Assembly (NCBI GenBank): GCA_902795065.1
Contig: CADBJR010000015.1
Location: 1-64,000 of the forward strand
Direction of reading: 5' to 3'
DNA from: an uncultured Coriobacteriaceae bacterium
Lineage (GTDB): Bacteria > Actinomycetota > Coriobacteriia > Coriobacteriales > Atopobiaceae
DNA: 64,000 nucleotides
Each line of letters starts with the position of its first letter. Positions within the stretch are counted from its first letter, which is position 1. Position numbers and translations under genes: made by a program. The notes beneath the pieces were generated by a model. It was not told the origin of the DNA. It saw nothing but the letters and a program-made list of their open reading frames with translations, and searched no databases. This document shows, in pieces, positions 27,982-35,760 of the stretch.

Positions 27982-30900
27982 CTACTTCTTGACCCTGCCC
28001 GTGATCTTGTTGCCGATGATCTTGACGCCGCGCTTGGCAGCGTAGGGCAGGATCGCCTTGACCTTGTCCTCGGCGCGGTACATGGTGCTCGCCGCGGGGA
28101 CGTCGCGGTGCAGGTGGATGGCGTCGAACTCGCAGCGCGTGGTGCACAGGCCGCAGCCGATGCACTTGTTGGCGTCGACGACCGACTTGCCGCACTTGAG
28201 GCAGCGCGCGCACTCGACCTTGAGCTGCTCCTCCGTGAAGGTCTCGCGCGGGTCGGTCCAGCTGTGGACGATGTTGGCGACCTTGGAGCACGCGGGCACC
28301 TGGCGGCTGGAGTGGTCGTAGCCGTTGTTCGTGAGGTCGATGTCGCTCTTGTCGAGCTCGACGTAGTAGCGCTGGTTGCGCGACAGCGTGAGCGAGGAGC
28401 CCTTCTGCACGTAGCGGTGCAGCGAGATGGCCGCCTCGTGGCCTGCCGCGATCGCGTCGATGACGAACTTGGGGCCGGTGTAGACGTCGCCGCCGATGAA
28501 GATGTCGGGCTGCATGGTCTGGTAGGTCCTGGGATCCGCTGCGACGCGACCGCCGCGGCCGATCTCGATGGCGTCCTCGTTGACGAGCAGCTCGCCCCAG
28601 TCGATGGACTGGCCGATGGAGAGGACCACGTTCTCGCAGGCGATGGTCATGGTCTCGGCCTCGTCGTACTCGGGCGCGAAGCGGCCCTCGTGGTCGTAGA
28701 CGCGCGCGCACTTCTTGAAGGTGATGCCGCAGACCTTGCCGTCCTCGTCGACCTCGACCTTGGCGGGACCCCAGCCGTTGACGACCTCGACGCCGTCCTC
28801 CTCGGCCTCGACGATCTCGCCGGGCAGCGCGGGCATCTCGTCGCGCTGCTCGAGGCAGACCATCGTGACCTTGTCGGAGCCGCAGCGCACGGAGACGCGC
28901 GAGGAGTCGATGGCCACGTTGCCGCCGCCCACCACGACGGTGGCGCCGGAGACCTCGTGGTCGGGGTCGTCGAGCGCGGTGCGCAGGAACTCGACGGCGG
29001 TCGAGACGCCCTCGGCATCCTCGCCCTCGACGCCGGCCTTGCGGCCGCCCTGGCAGCCGATGGCCAGGTAGAAGGCCTGGTAACCCTCGTCGCGGAGCTG
29101 GTCGATGGTGACGTCCTTGCCCACGGTGACGCCGCAGCGGAACTCGACGCCCATCTCGCGCAGGATGTCGATCTCGGCCGCGACGACGTCCTTCTCGAGC
29201 TTGTAGCTCGGGATGCCGTAGACCATCATGCCGCCGGGCTTCTCGTTCTTCTCGAAGACGGTGGGGTTGTAGCCCATGTTGGCGAGGTAGAACGCCGCGG
29301 ACAGGCCGGCCGGGCCGCCGCCGATGATGGCGATCTTCTCGAGCAGGCGCCCGCGGGTGGACGGGATGACGGGCTCGGGCACGTAGCGGGTTTCGGCGTC
29401 GAGGTCCTTCTGCGCGATGAAGTTCTTCACGTCGTCGATGGCCACGGCCTCGTCGACGGTGCCGCGCGTGCAGGCCTCCTCGCAGCGCTTGTTGCAGACG
29501 CGTCCGCACACGGCGGGGAAGGGGTTCTCCTTCTTGATGAGCGCCAGCGCGTCGCGGTAGCGGCCCTCGGCGGCCATCTGCAGGTAGCCCTGGATCGAGA
29601 TGTGCGCGGGGCACGCCGTCTTGCAGGGCGCGGTGCCGGAGTCGTGCGTCTCGATGCGATTGTTGTCCTTGTAGTTCCAGTCCCAATCGGCCTCGCTCCA
29701 GCCGAGCACATCGGGCAGGGGCTGCTTGGGATACTCGACGCAGCTGCCGTCCTTGCGCGGGAGCTTCTGGCCCAGCTGCACGGCGCCGGCGGGGCAGACC
29801 TCGACGCAGCCGCCGCAGGCGACGCACTTGTCGTCCTCGATGTGGGCGCGGTAGGCACTCGCGCTCATGTTGGGCGTGTTGAACAGCTGGCTGGTGCGCA
29901 GCGCGTAGCACACGCTCACGTCGCAGTTGCAGATGGCGAAGATCTTGTTCTCGCCGTCGATGTTGGTGATCTGGTGCACGTAGCCGTTCTTCTCGGCCTC
30001 GAGCAGGATGTCGATGAACTCGTCGTAGGTGACGTAGTGGCCCTTGCCGGTCTCGACGCAGTAGTCGGCCATGTCGCCCACGCCCAGGCACCAGTTCTGC
30101 GGGTCGCGGCCGCCGTTGTCGCCGCGGGCGCGCTCGGACAGCGCGCAGCTGCAGGCGCCGGCGGAGAAGCGGTCGTACTTCTTGAGCCAGTGAGAGATGT
30201 GCTCGACGTCGGCCGTGACATTCTCCTGCCTGATGGCGTGCTCGACGGGGATGACGTGCATGCCGATGCCTGCGCCTCCGGGCGGCACCATCTTGGTGGC
30301 CACGGTGAGCGGCAGGTAGGTCATGCGGTTGAAGAACGTGCCGATCTCGGGATGCTCCTCGAGCTGCTTCTGGTTCATGACCGTGAACTCGGCGGAGCCG
30401 GGCACGAACATCGGGAGCACGTAGCGCTTCCTGTGCTCGGGGTTCTTGCCGTCCTCGTTCTCCCAGTTGTACTCGATGATGCCCTTGATGGACATGGCGT
30501 CGAGCAGCTCCTGCACGCGCTCGGGCTTCATGCCGGAGCCTGCCACGACCTGCTCGAAGGTCTCGGGCACGCGCACCTTCATGTGCTTGGTGAGCTCGGC
30601 CTCCTCCTCGGTCATGACGGACGCGAGGCCCCAGTAGTCGGGCTCGTTGACGGTCATCTTCTCGATGCCCAGCTTGATGGGGATGCGGTCGGTGATCTTC
30701 TTGCCCTCGCGGAGGATGCCAGGCTTGACGGGTGCGAACGCGGCGGGACCGGGATCCTCGCCATGCGCGGGCTTGAAGTGGGCGAACGTGTCGTTCTCGG
30801 AGTAGTACTCCTCGGCGATGACGCGGTGCGGGTCGCCGTTGGGCGCCGTCTCGGGGATGACGTTGCGCGCAGCGATCTCCTCGTCGGTCATGTCGCCGCG

Positions 30901-30984
30901 CATCGCGGCCGCGCGCTCCTCGACGGTTGCGCCGCCGTACGGCTCCTTGGGTCGGGGGGTCTTCCTGCCGGGTACTTCAGCCAT
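27982..30984 (-). CDS. Large Fe-S flavoprotein: ferredoxin-like part fused to GltD-like oxidoreductase
   Basis: A 1000-residue cytoplasmic redox protein. Residues 1 to about 420 resemble stand-alone 4Fe-4S proteins with cysteine clusters (CSC, ICNCDVSVC) ending in CVACGGCVEVCPAGAV near 384-400. Next comes a GltD-like N-terminal Fe-S region (CKTACPAHI, CGRVCNKRCEEAC). FAD binding follows (IIGGGPAGLSAAFYLANMG, near 551), then NAD(P) binding (VVVGGGNVAIDSSR, near 681). A C-terminal cluster (CARCLKCG, CIGCGLCTTRC, about 925-960) closes the protein. It probably passes electrons between NAD(P)H and a partner or ferredoxin. The position between hypB and hypA suggests a link to nickel-enzyme or hydrogen metabolism, but the partner is unknown. 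AAGGAG precedes the ATG. Confidence 0.8.
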   Translation of the reverse strand: MAEVPGRKTPRPKEPYGGATVEERAAAMRGDMTDEEIAARNVIPETAPNGDPHRVIAEEYYSENDTFAHFKPAHGEDPGPAAFAPVKPGILREGKKITDRIPIKLGIEKMTVNEPDYWGLASVMTEEEAELTKHMKVRVPETFEQVVAGSGMKPERVQELLDAMSIKGIIEYNWENEDGKNPEHRKRYVLPMFVPGSAEFTVMNQKQLEEHPEIGTFFNRMTYLPLTVATKMVPPGGAGIGMHVIPVEHAIRQENVTADVEHISHWLKKYDRFSAGACSCALSERARGDNGGRDPQNWCLGVGDMADYCVETGKGHYVTYDEFIDILLEAEKNGYVHQITNIDGENKIFAICNCDVSVCYALRTSQLFNTPNMSASAYRAHIEDDKCVACGGCVEVCPAGAVQLGQKLPRKDGSCVEYPKQPLPDVLGWSEADWDWNYKDNNRIETHDSGTAPCKTACPAHISIQGYLQMAAEGRYRDALALIKKENPFPAVCGRVCNKRCEEACTRGTVDEAVAIDDVKNFIAQKDLDAETRYVPEPVIPSTRGRLLEKIAIIGGGPAGLSAAFYLANMGYNPTVFEKNEKPGGMMVYGIPSYKLEKDVVAAEIDILREMGVEFRCGVTVGKDVTIDQLRDEGYQAFYLAIGCQGGRKAGVEGEDAEGVSTAVEFLRTALDDPDHEVSGATVVVGGGNVAIDSSRVSVRCGSDKVTMVCLEQRDEMPALPGEIVEAEEDGVEVVNGWGPAKVEVDEDGKVCGITFKKCARVYDHEGRFAPEYDEAETMTIACENVVLSIGQSIDWGELLVNEDAIEIGRGGRVAADPRTYQTMQPDIFIGGDVYTGPKFVIDAIAAGHEAAISLHRYVQKGSSLTLSRNQRYYVELDKSDIDLTNNGYDHSSRQVPACSKVANIVHSWTDPRETFTEEQLKVECARCLKCGKSVVDANKCIGCGLCTTRCEFDAIHLHRDVPAASTMYRAEDKVKAILPYAAKRGVKIIGNKITGRVKK

Positions 30985-31038
30985 GTCCTCTCCTTTTGGC
31001 CGGATGCCTGTATGCCTGCCCGCTGGCGGGCGCTGTTG

Positions 31039-31661
31039 CTATGCCTTGTACGATGCGACCTTCTCGCGCAGCCACTGGTACCACTCGTCCATGCCCTCGC
31101 CCGTCTTGGCGCAGATGGGGATCACGCGCGCCTTGGGGTTGCGCATGTGCACGTTCTCGACGCACTTCGCGAGGTCGAAGTCGAAGTAGGGGAGCACGTC
31201 GACCTTGTTGACGAGCACCACGTCGCAGACCTGGTACATGAGCGGGTACTTGAGGGGCTTGTCGTCACCCTCGGGGACCGAGAGGATCGTCACGTTGACG
31301 GCCGCGCCGGTATCGAACTCCGCCGGGCACACGAGGTTTCCGACGTTCTCGAGCACGATGAGGTCGGCCTCGTCGGCACCGAGTCCCTCGAGGCCCTGGC
31401 GGCACATGCTTGCGTCGAGGTGGCACATGCCGCCCGTGTGCAGCTGGATGACCTTCGCCCCGGTGGTCGAGATGGTGGCGGCGTCGACGTCGGAGTCGAT
31501 GTCGGCCTCCATGACGGCGATCTTCATCTCGGGGGAGAGCGCCTCGATGGTGCGGGTGAGCATGGTGGTCTTGCCCGAGCCGGGGGAGCTCATGAGGTTC
31601 ACGAGGAACTGTTGTTCGCGCGCACGGCTTCCTTGACCTCGATGACGCGGTACCTGTCCAT
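31039..31661 (-). pseudogene. hypB: hypB, GTPase for nickel insertion, broken near its 5' end
   Basis: HypB is a GTPase that helps insert nickel. The main body is intact: P-loop NLMSSPGSGKTT, MEADIDSDVDA, the metal-site CHLDASMC, ENVGNLVCPA, and NKVD. The natural start is the ATG at 31661 (GAGGAG before it), which reads MDRYRVIEVKEAVRA. That frame hits a TGA within 21 codons, while the P-loop frame is +1 shifted. The usual 15-20 residues between EAVRANN and the P-loop strand are also missing. So an internal piece has been lost, with a frameshift near 31610-31625. It could be a real mutation or an assembly error. A GTG or ATG near the P-loop could give a truncated product. Confidence 0.8.
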
Positions 31662-31924
31662 GGGCGGCTCCTCGGTATTCAAAAATGAGACCATTCCATC
31701 CAAGTATAGGGGTTTCGCAGGTGCGGTTCCCGTTCAATCGGGGGTCGGGTGCACCGAAAACCTGCTGGCGTATCAGGAAAGACCCACCGCTTCGTGCGGA
31801 GTGCGCGAGCCATGCATCGAACCGCATACCGACGCTTCAATATGCAAATAGGTTACCAAGGGATGCGCTTGCCGCGCGTACCCGATACGTCAGCGGATTT
31901 TCGGTGCAATGGACCCCGGTGAGA
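31662..31924. other. Intergenic region upstream of hypB
   Basis: No gene seen in 263 bases. On the minus strand a -10-like TATACT lies at 31708-31703, about 40 bases before the hypB start, without a clear -35. The rest lies behind the end of the HTH-cupin gene; I see no obvious terminator. Confidence 0.4.
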
Positions 31925-32509
31925 CTACTCGATGACCTCGTCCTTGGGACGGAAGACGATCGAGATGAGCGCGGCGTCCTCGCCGTCGATGGCGATCATG
32001 CCGTACTCGCGCCCCGAGTCGAAGTAGAGGGTGTCGCCGGCGGAGACCTCCTCGATGTGGTTCTCGAAGGCATAGCGCAGGCGGCCCTTGAGCACGTAGT
32101 CGAACTCCTGGCCCTTGTGGTGCGAGAGCGCGATGGGCTGGTCCTCGAGCTCCTCGTTGTACGCGACCTCGATATAGAAGGGCTCGCCGATCCGGTTCTT
32201 GAAGAACGGCGCCTTGTGCAGGTACTTCTTGCCGTCGGGGCTGTCCACGGGCAGGCCGTCGCCGGCGCGCACGATCGAGTAGTGCTTGAGGCGCGGGCTC
32301 TCGCTGGTGAGCAGGTCCACCACGTCGACGCCCAGCTTGGCGGCGCACTTGTAGATGAAGGTGAAGGTGAGGTCGTGCTCCCCGCTCTCGAGCGACGCGT
32401 ACACCTCGGGCGTGCGGCTCAGGGCGTGCGCCATCTCCTCGATGGAGATGCCGTTGTCCTCGCGCAGCGACTTGATGCGGTTGGCGATTTCCTGCGTATG
32501 CTCGCTCAT
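31925..32509 (-). CDS. HTH-XRE regulator with cupin sensor domain
   Basis: A 194-residue transcription regulator. The N-terminal helix-turn-helix occupies about residues 8-65 (IKSLREDNGISIEEMAHAL, then TPEVYASLESGEHDLTF). A C-terminal cupin barrel (about 115-190) has HHKGQEFDYVLKGRL and GDTLYFDSG, a likely small-molecule sensor. It is divergent from a CoA ligase, and such pairs usually mean the regulator controls the neighbour. The ligand is unknown. TGA/TAG-type start context: ATG with GGAGCA before it. Confidence 0.88.
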   Translation of the reverse strand: MSEHTQEIANRIKSLREDNGISIEEMAHALSRTPEVYASLESGEHDLTFTFIYKCAAKLGVDVVDLLTSESPRLKHYSIVRAGDGLPVDSPDGKKYLHKAPFFKNRIGEPFYIEVAYNEELEDQPIALSHHKGQEFDYVLKGRLRYAFENHIEEVSAGDTLYFDSGREYGMIAIDGEDAALISIVFRPKDEVIE

Positions 32510-32545
32510 ATGTGCTCCTCAGGGCGGCGGACGGTCTCAATCAAT

Positions 32546-32576
32546 GATACGCCAGGGCGATGAAATGCAGCGTATC
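32546..32576. promoter_or_regulatory. Candidate operator between the regulator and the CoA ligase
   Basis: Perfect 7-bp inverted arms GATACGC (32546-32552) and GCGTATC (32570-32576), 17 bases apart, about 40 bases upstream of the HTH-cupin start. The role is inferred from position. Confidence 0.4.
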
Positions 32577-32691
32577 TGCTTTGTTACGTTATCGGCGGCA
32601 GGTCGAATGCGTTATGTGCGCGTATGATATAAATGTTCGCACCGTAAGCGGGATGGTCCCGCGTCTGGCAGCAGGGAAGGAGGGCCGCACA

Positions 32692-32763
32692 ATGACATAT
32701 CCCGTCGCACGCGATGCCCTCCTCGTCTCCGTCGTCGGTGTAGCCGGCGTCCTCGTAGGGTAA
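32692..32763 (+). CDS. Val/Leu-rich leader peptide (23 residues)
   Basis: A short frame with a near-perfect ribosome-binding site (AAGGAGG, 8 bases before ATG) and a product ending in ALLVSVVGVAGVLVG: 7 Val and 3 Leu in 23 residues. Directly after its stop, GGCGCAGCC (32764-32772) can pair with GGCTGTGCC (32783-32791). This resembles leader peptides of branched-chain amino acid genes, where ribosome stalling at scarce codons controls the next gene. No T-run follows, so control might act on translation of the ligase. A -10-like TATGAT lies at 32623. The gene is inferred from its start site and composition. Confidence 0.5.
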   Translation: MTYPVARDALLVSVVGVAGVLVG

Positions 32764-32848
32764 GGCGCAGCCTGCCGCAACCGGCTGTGCCGAGAACCCG
32801 CACCTGCCGTACGTTGCCGCGAACCCCCGCATTCAGGAGAACCGAGAG

Positions 32849-34603
32849 ATGCTCAACATACACAGACGCTACTGCACCGAGACCTTCGATACCGCTGGCA
32901 ATCTCGCCAGCTTCCGCATCCACGTCCCCGCCGACTTCAACTTCGCCTACGACATCATCGACCAGATCGGCGCCGCGGAGCCCGAGCGCCTCGCCATGCT
33001 CTGGAGCAATCCCGAGGGCGAGGAGCACGACCTCACCTTCGCCGATTTCACGCGCCTCTCCAACAAGGCGGCCAACTACTTCCTGTCGCAGGGCATCGGC
33101 AAGGGCGACAAGGTCCTGGTCATCCTGCGCCGCCACTACTCGTTCTGGGTGAGCGCGCTCGCGCTCCACAAGATCGGCGCGGTGGTCATCCCCGCCACGT
33201 TCATGCTCAAGGAGCACGACGTGGTCTACCGCATCAAGTCCGCAGGCGTGAAGGCCGTCCTCACCACCACCGTGGGCACCATCACCGGCATCGTCGACGC
33301 AGCGGTGGCGCAGCTCGACCCCGCGGAGCGCCCGATGCTCTTCCTCATGAACGGCGCCCAGTACGATATTCCCAGCTCGGAGGGCACGTCGTACGACACC
33401 GCGCTCACGGGTCCCGCGCTCTCCGGCGAGCAGGGCCTCTTCGCCGCCACCTGCACGCGCCCCGGCTGGATCGACTACAACGCCGGCGTCCGTGCGGCGA
33501 GCGATACGCTCGAGCGCATCCCGACGCACGTGGACGACCCCATGCTCATCTACTTCACGAGCGGGACCTCGGGCGAGCCCAAGATGGCGCTTCACGGCCA
33601 CGACTACGCCGCCGCCCATCTCACCACCGCCAAGTGGTGGCACGGCGTCACGCCCGACAGCATCCACATGACCGTCGCAGACACGGGCTGGGCCAAGTGC
33701 ACCTGGGGCAAGTTCTACGGCCAGTGGTTCATGGAGGGCTGCCAGGTCGTCTACGACTTCGACCGCTTCCACGGCGGCGAGATCCTCTCGCTCATCCAGA
33801 AGTACCGCATCACGACGTTCTGCTGCCCGCCCACCATGTGGCGCATCCTCAGCCACGAGGACGTCGACGCCTACGACTACTCGTCCATCAAGCGCTTCAC
33901 CACTGCGGGCGAGGCCCTTCCCCCCGACCAGTTCGACTTCTGGCTCGAGCATACGGGACACCCCATCTACGAGGGCTTCGGCCAGTCCGAGGGCCCGGTC
34001 ATCGTGGCCAACATGATCGGCTGCGAACCGCGCCCGGGCTCGATGGGCAAGCCCATGCCGTTCGGCAACATCAAGCTCCTGCGCGAGGACCTCACCGTGT
34101 GCGATCCCGGCGAGGAGGGCGAGATCTGCATCAAGTGCGATCCCAAGCCCGCCGGCATCATCCACGAGTACTACCGCGAGCCCGAGAAGACCGCCGAGGT
34201 GTTCCGCGGCGGCTGGTACCACACCGGTGACGTCGCCTACGCCGACGAGAGCGGCTACTACTATTACTGCGGACGCAACGACGACCTCATCAAGTCGAGC
34301 GGCTACCGCATCTCCCCGTTCGAGGTGGAGAGCGCGCTCAACTGCCATGCCGCCGTCCGCGAGTGCGCCGTCACCGGCGTGCCCGACCCGCTGCGCGGCT
34401 TCGCCGTCAAGGCCACCGTGGTGCTCGAGCCGGGCTACGAGGGCACGCCCGAGCTCACCAAGGAGCTCCAGACCTGGGCCAAGCAGCAGACCGCTCCGTA
34501 CAAGTTCCCGCGCGTGATCGAGTACGTGGACGCGCTGCCCAAGACCTTCTCGGGCAAGATCCGCCGCGCACGCATCCGCCACGACGACGCCGCCAGGCAG
34601 TAG
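32849..34603 (+). CDS. AMP-forming acyl-CoA synthetase, medium-chain/ACSM-like
   Basis: A 584-residue ANL-family ligase that activates a carboxylic acid with ATP and joins it to CoA. Motifs in order are YFTSGTSGEPKMALH (phosphate loop), VADTGWAKCTWGKFYGQW, YEGFGQSEG, GGWYHTGD, GRNDDLIKSSGYRISPFEVE, and the catalytic Lys in KTFSGKIRR. The GWAK-WGKFYGQW segment is typical of the medium-chain/ACSM branch. The substrate could be a branched or aromatic acid; the Val/Leu leader peptide before it favours branched-chain acids, but that is speculation. AGGAGAACCGAGAG precedes the ATG. It is divergent from a HTH-cupin regulator. Confidence 0.88.
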   Translation: MLNIHRRYCTETFDTAGNLASFRIHVPADFNFAYDIIDQIGAAEPERLAMLWSNPEGEEHDLTFADFTRLSNKAANYFLSQGIGKGDKVLVILRRHYSFWVSALALHKIGAVVIPATFMLKEHDVVYRIKSAGVKAVLTTTVGTITGIVDAAVAQLDPAERPMLFLMNGAQYDIPSSEGTSYDTALTGPALSGEQGLFAATCTRPGWIDYNAGVRAASDTLERIPTHVDDPMLIYFTSGTSGEPKMALHGHDYAAAHLTTAKWWHGVTPDSIHMTVADTGWAKCTWGKFYGQWFMEGCQVVYDFDRFHGGEILSLIQKYRITTFCCPPTMWRILSHEDVDAYDYSSIKRFTTAGEALPPDQFDFWLEHTGHPIYEGFGQSEGPVIVANMIGCEPRPGSMGKPMPFGNIKLLREDLTVCDPGEEGEICIKCDPKPAGIIHEYYREPEKTAEVFRGGWYHTGDVAYADESGYYYYCGRNDDLIKSSGYRISPFEVESALNCHAAVRECAVTGVPDPLRGFAVKATVVLEPGYEGTPELTKELQTWAKQQTAPYKFPRVIEYVDALPKTFSGKIRRARIRHDDAARQ

Positions 34604-34722
34604 CGTTAAAAAGAGAGCGTTAAAAAGGGACGGGTACAATTTAACGTTTTCAGGTTAATGCCCGGCAAGAAGCGGCGAGTTCGCGGAAAACGTTAAATTG
34701 TACCCGTCCCTTTTTAACGCTC
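34604..34722. repeat. Long perfect palindrome, REP-like
   Basis: Arms of 37 bases at 34615-34651 and 34686-34722 are exact inverted copies around a 34-base centre. The arm contains GTTAAAAAGGGACGGGTACA. A partial direct copy (GCGTTAAAAAG) precedes the left arm from 34603. It begins right at the CoA ligase stop and could also terminate transcription. It shares the core AGGGACGG with the repeats at 48562 and 59776. Confidence 0.9.
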
Positions 34723-34765
34723 ATCGCAGGATTGTGGAGATGGATACGCCCGGAACCGTGGCGTG

Positions 34766-34794
34766 TTGACAACAGCTTGTATCAGACCTAAAGT
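34766..34794 (+). promoter_or_regulatory. Promoter of the str operon
   Basis: TTGACA (34766-34771), a 17-base spacer and TAAAGT (34789-34794), about 100 bases before rpsL. Confidence 0.75.
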
Positions 34795-34897
34795 TAATCT
34801 CTGCGCGAATTCAGGGCAAGCGGTGCTGCGCTTCCCTTCACATTTGCAAACGAGCACGTCAACATACGCAAGTCAGTATTTCGAGAAGGAGTGAACG

Positions 34898-35220
34898 TTG
34901 CCTACTATCAACCAGCTCGTCCGCCAGGGCCGCAAGAGCGTTGCCGCCAAGTCCAAGAACGCAGCTCTGCAGCACAACCCCCAGAAGCGCGGCGTCTGCA
35001 CCCGCGTCTTCACCACCACCCCCAAGAAGCCTAACTCCGCCCTCCGCAAGGTCGCCCGTGTGCGCCTCGTGAACGGCATCGAGGTCACCGCCTACGCCGC
35101 GTCCGCGACCTCCCCGGTGTCCGCTACAAGATCATCCGCGGCACGCTCGACTGCGCAGCCGTCCAGAACCGCAAGCGCGCCCGCTCCCGCTACGGCGCCA
35201 AGCGTCCCAAGACGAAGTAA
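34898..35220 (+). pseudogene. rpsL: 30S ribosomal protein S12, with 55-base internal deletion and frameshift
   Basis: S12 sits at the decoding centre. The start is TTG (34898) with AAGGAG before it, reading [12 protein letters not shown] and then [23 protein letters not shown]. After that tyrosine (codon ending 35095) the expected IPGIGHNLQEHSVVLVRGG is absent. The sequence resumes as [15 protein letters not shown] and ends [11 protein letters not shown], but in another frame (35098-35220). Full-length S12 needs about 55 more bases here. As written, the frame runs on past the true stop into rpsG. S12 is essential, so the deletion is most likely an assembly or sequencing error unless another copy exists. 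Confidence 0.9.
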
Positions 35221-35267
35221 AGCGCTTACGTCAGACCAGCCATTCGATTCTTTGAGGAGATATAACT

Positions 35268-35741
35268 ATGCCGCGTCGTTCAACCGCAGTCCATCGCCGC
35301 GAGGTCATGCCTGACGCCAAGTACAACAACCGTCTTGTGACCCAGCTCATCAACAAGGTTCTTCTCGACGGCAAGAAGTCCGTCGCCGAGCGCATCGTCT
35401 ACGGTGCCTTCGACATCGTCGCCGCCAAGACCGGCGATGATGCCCTCACCATGTTCAAGAAGGCCATGGACAACGTCCGTCCCACCGTCGAGCTCAAGCC
35501 CCGCCGTGTCGGCGGCGCCACCTACCAGGTGCCGATGGAGGTCAACTCCCGCCGTTCCACCACGCTCGCCATCCGCTGGATGGTCAACTACAGCCGTGCC
35601 CGCAAGGAGAAGACCATGGCCGAGCGCCTCGCCAACGAGATCATCGACGCCTCCAACGGTGTCGGCGCCTCCGTCAAGCGTCGCGAGGACATGTTCAAGA
35701 TGGCCGAGGCCAACCGTGCGTTCGCGCACTACCGCTACTAA
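35268..35741 (+). CDS. rpsG: 30S ribosomal protein S7
   Basis: S7 nucleates assembly of the 30S head. The 157 residues begin [16 protein letters not shown] and contain [18 protein letters not shown] and the typical [10 protein letters not shown] end. TGAGGAGATATAACT precedes the ATG. It is the second gene of the str operon. Confidence 0.98.
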   Translation: MPRRSTAVHRREVMPDAKYNNRLVTQLINKVLLDGKKSVAERIVYGAFDIVAAKTGDDALTMFKKAMDNVRPTVELKPRRVGGATYQVPMEVNSRRSTTLAIRWMVNYSRARKEKTMAERLANEIIDASNGVGASVKRREDMFKMAEANRAFAHYRY

Positions 35742-35760
35742 GGCGTGAGGCACCAAGACC

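Noticed and set aside
27862-31851. 1329-codon plus-strand frame opposite the Fe-S flavoprotein genes
   Set aside because: Same effect: the minus strand encodes recognisable proteins, while the plus-strand product is Val/Ala/Asp/Gly-rich without motifs.
34615-34722. Insertion sequence ends or a miniature transposon with cargo
   Set aside because: Only 34 bases lie between the arms, no transposase is present and no target-site duplication is evident; a palindromic repeat element fits better.
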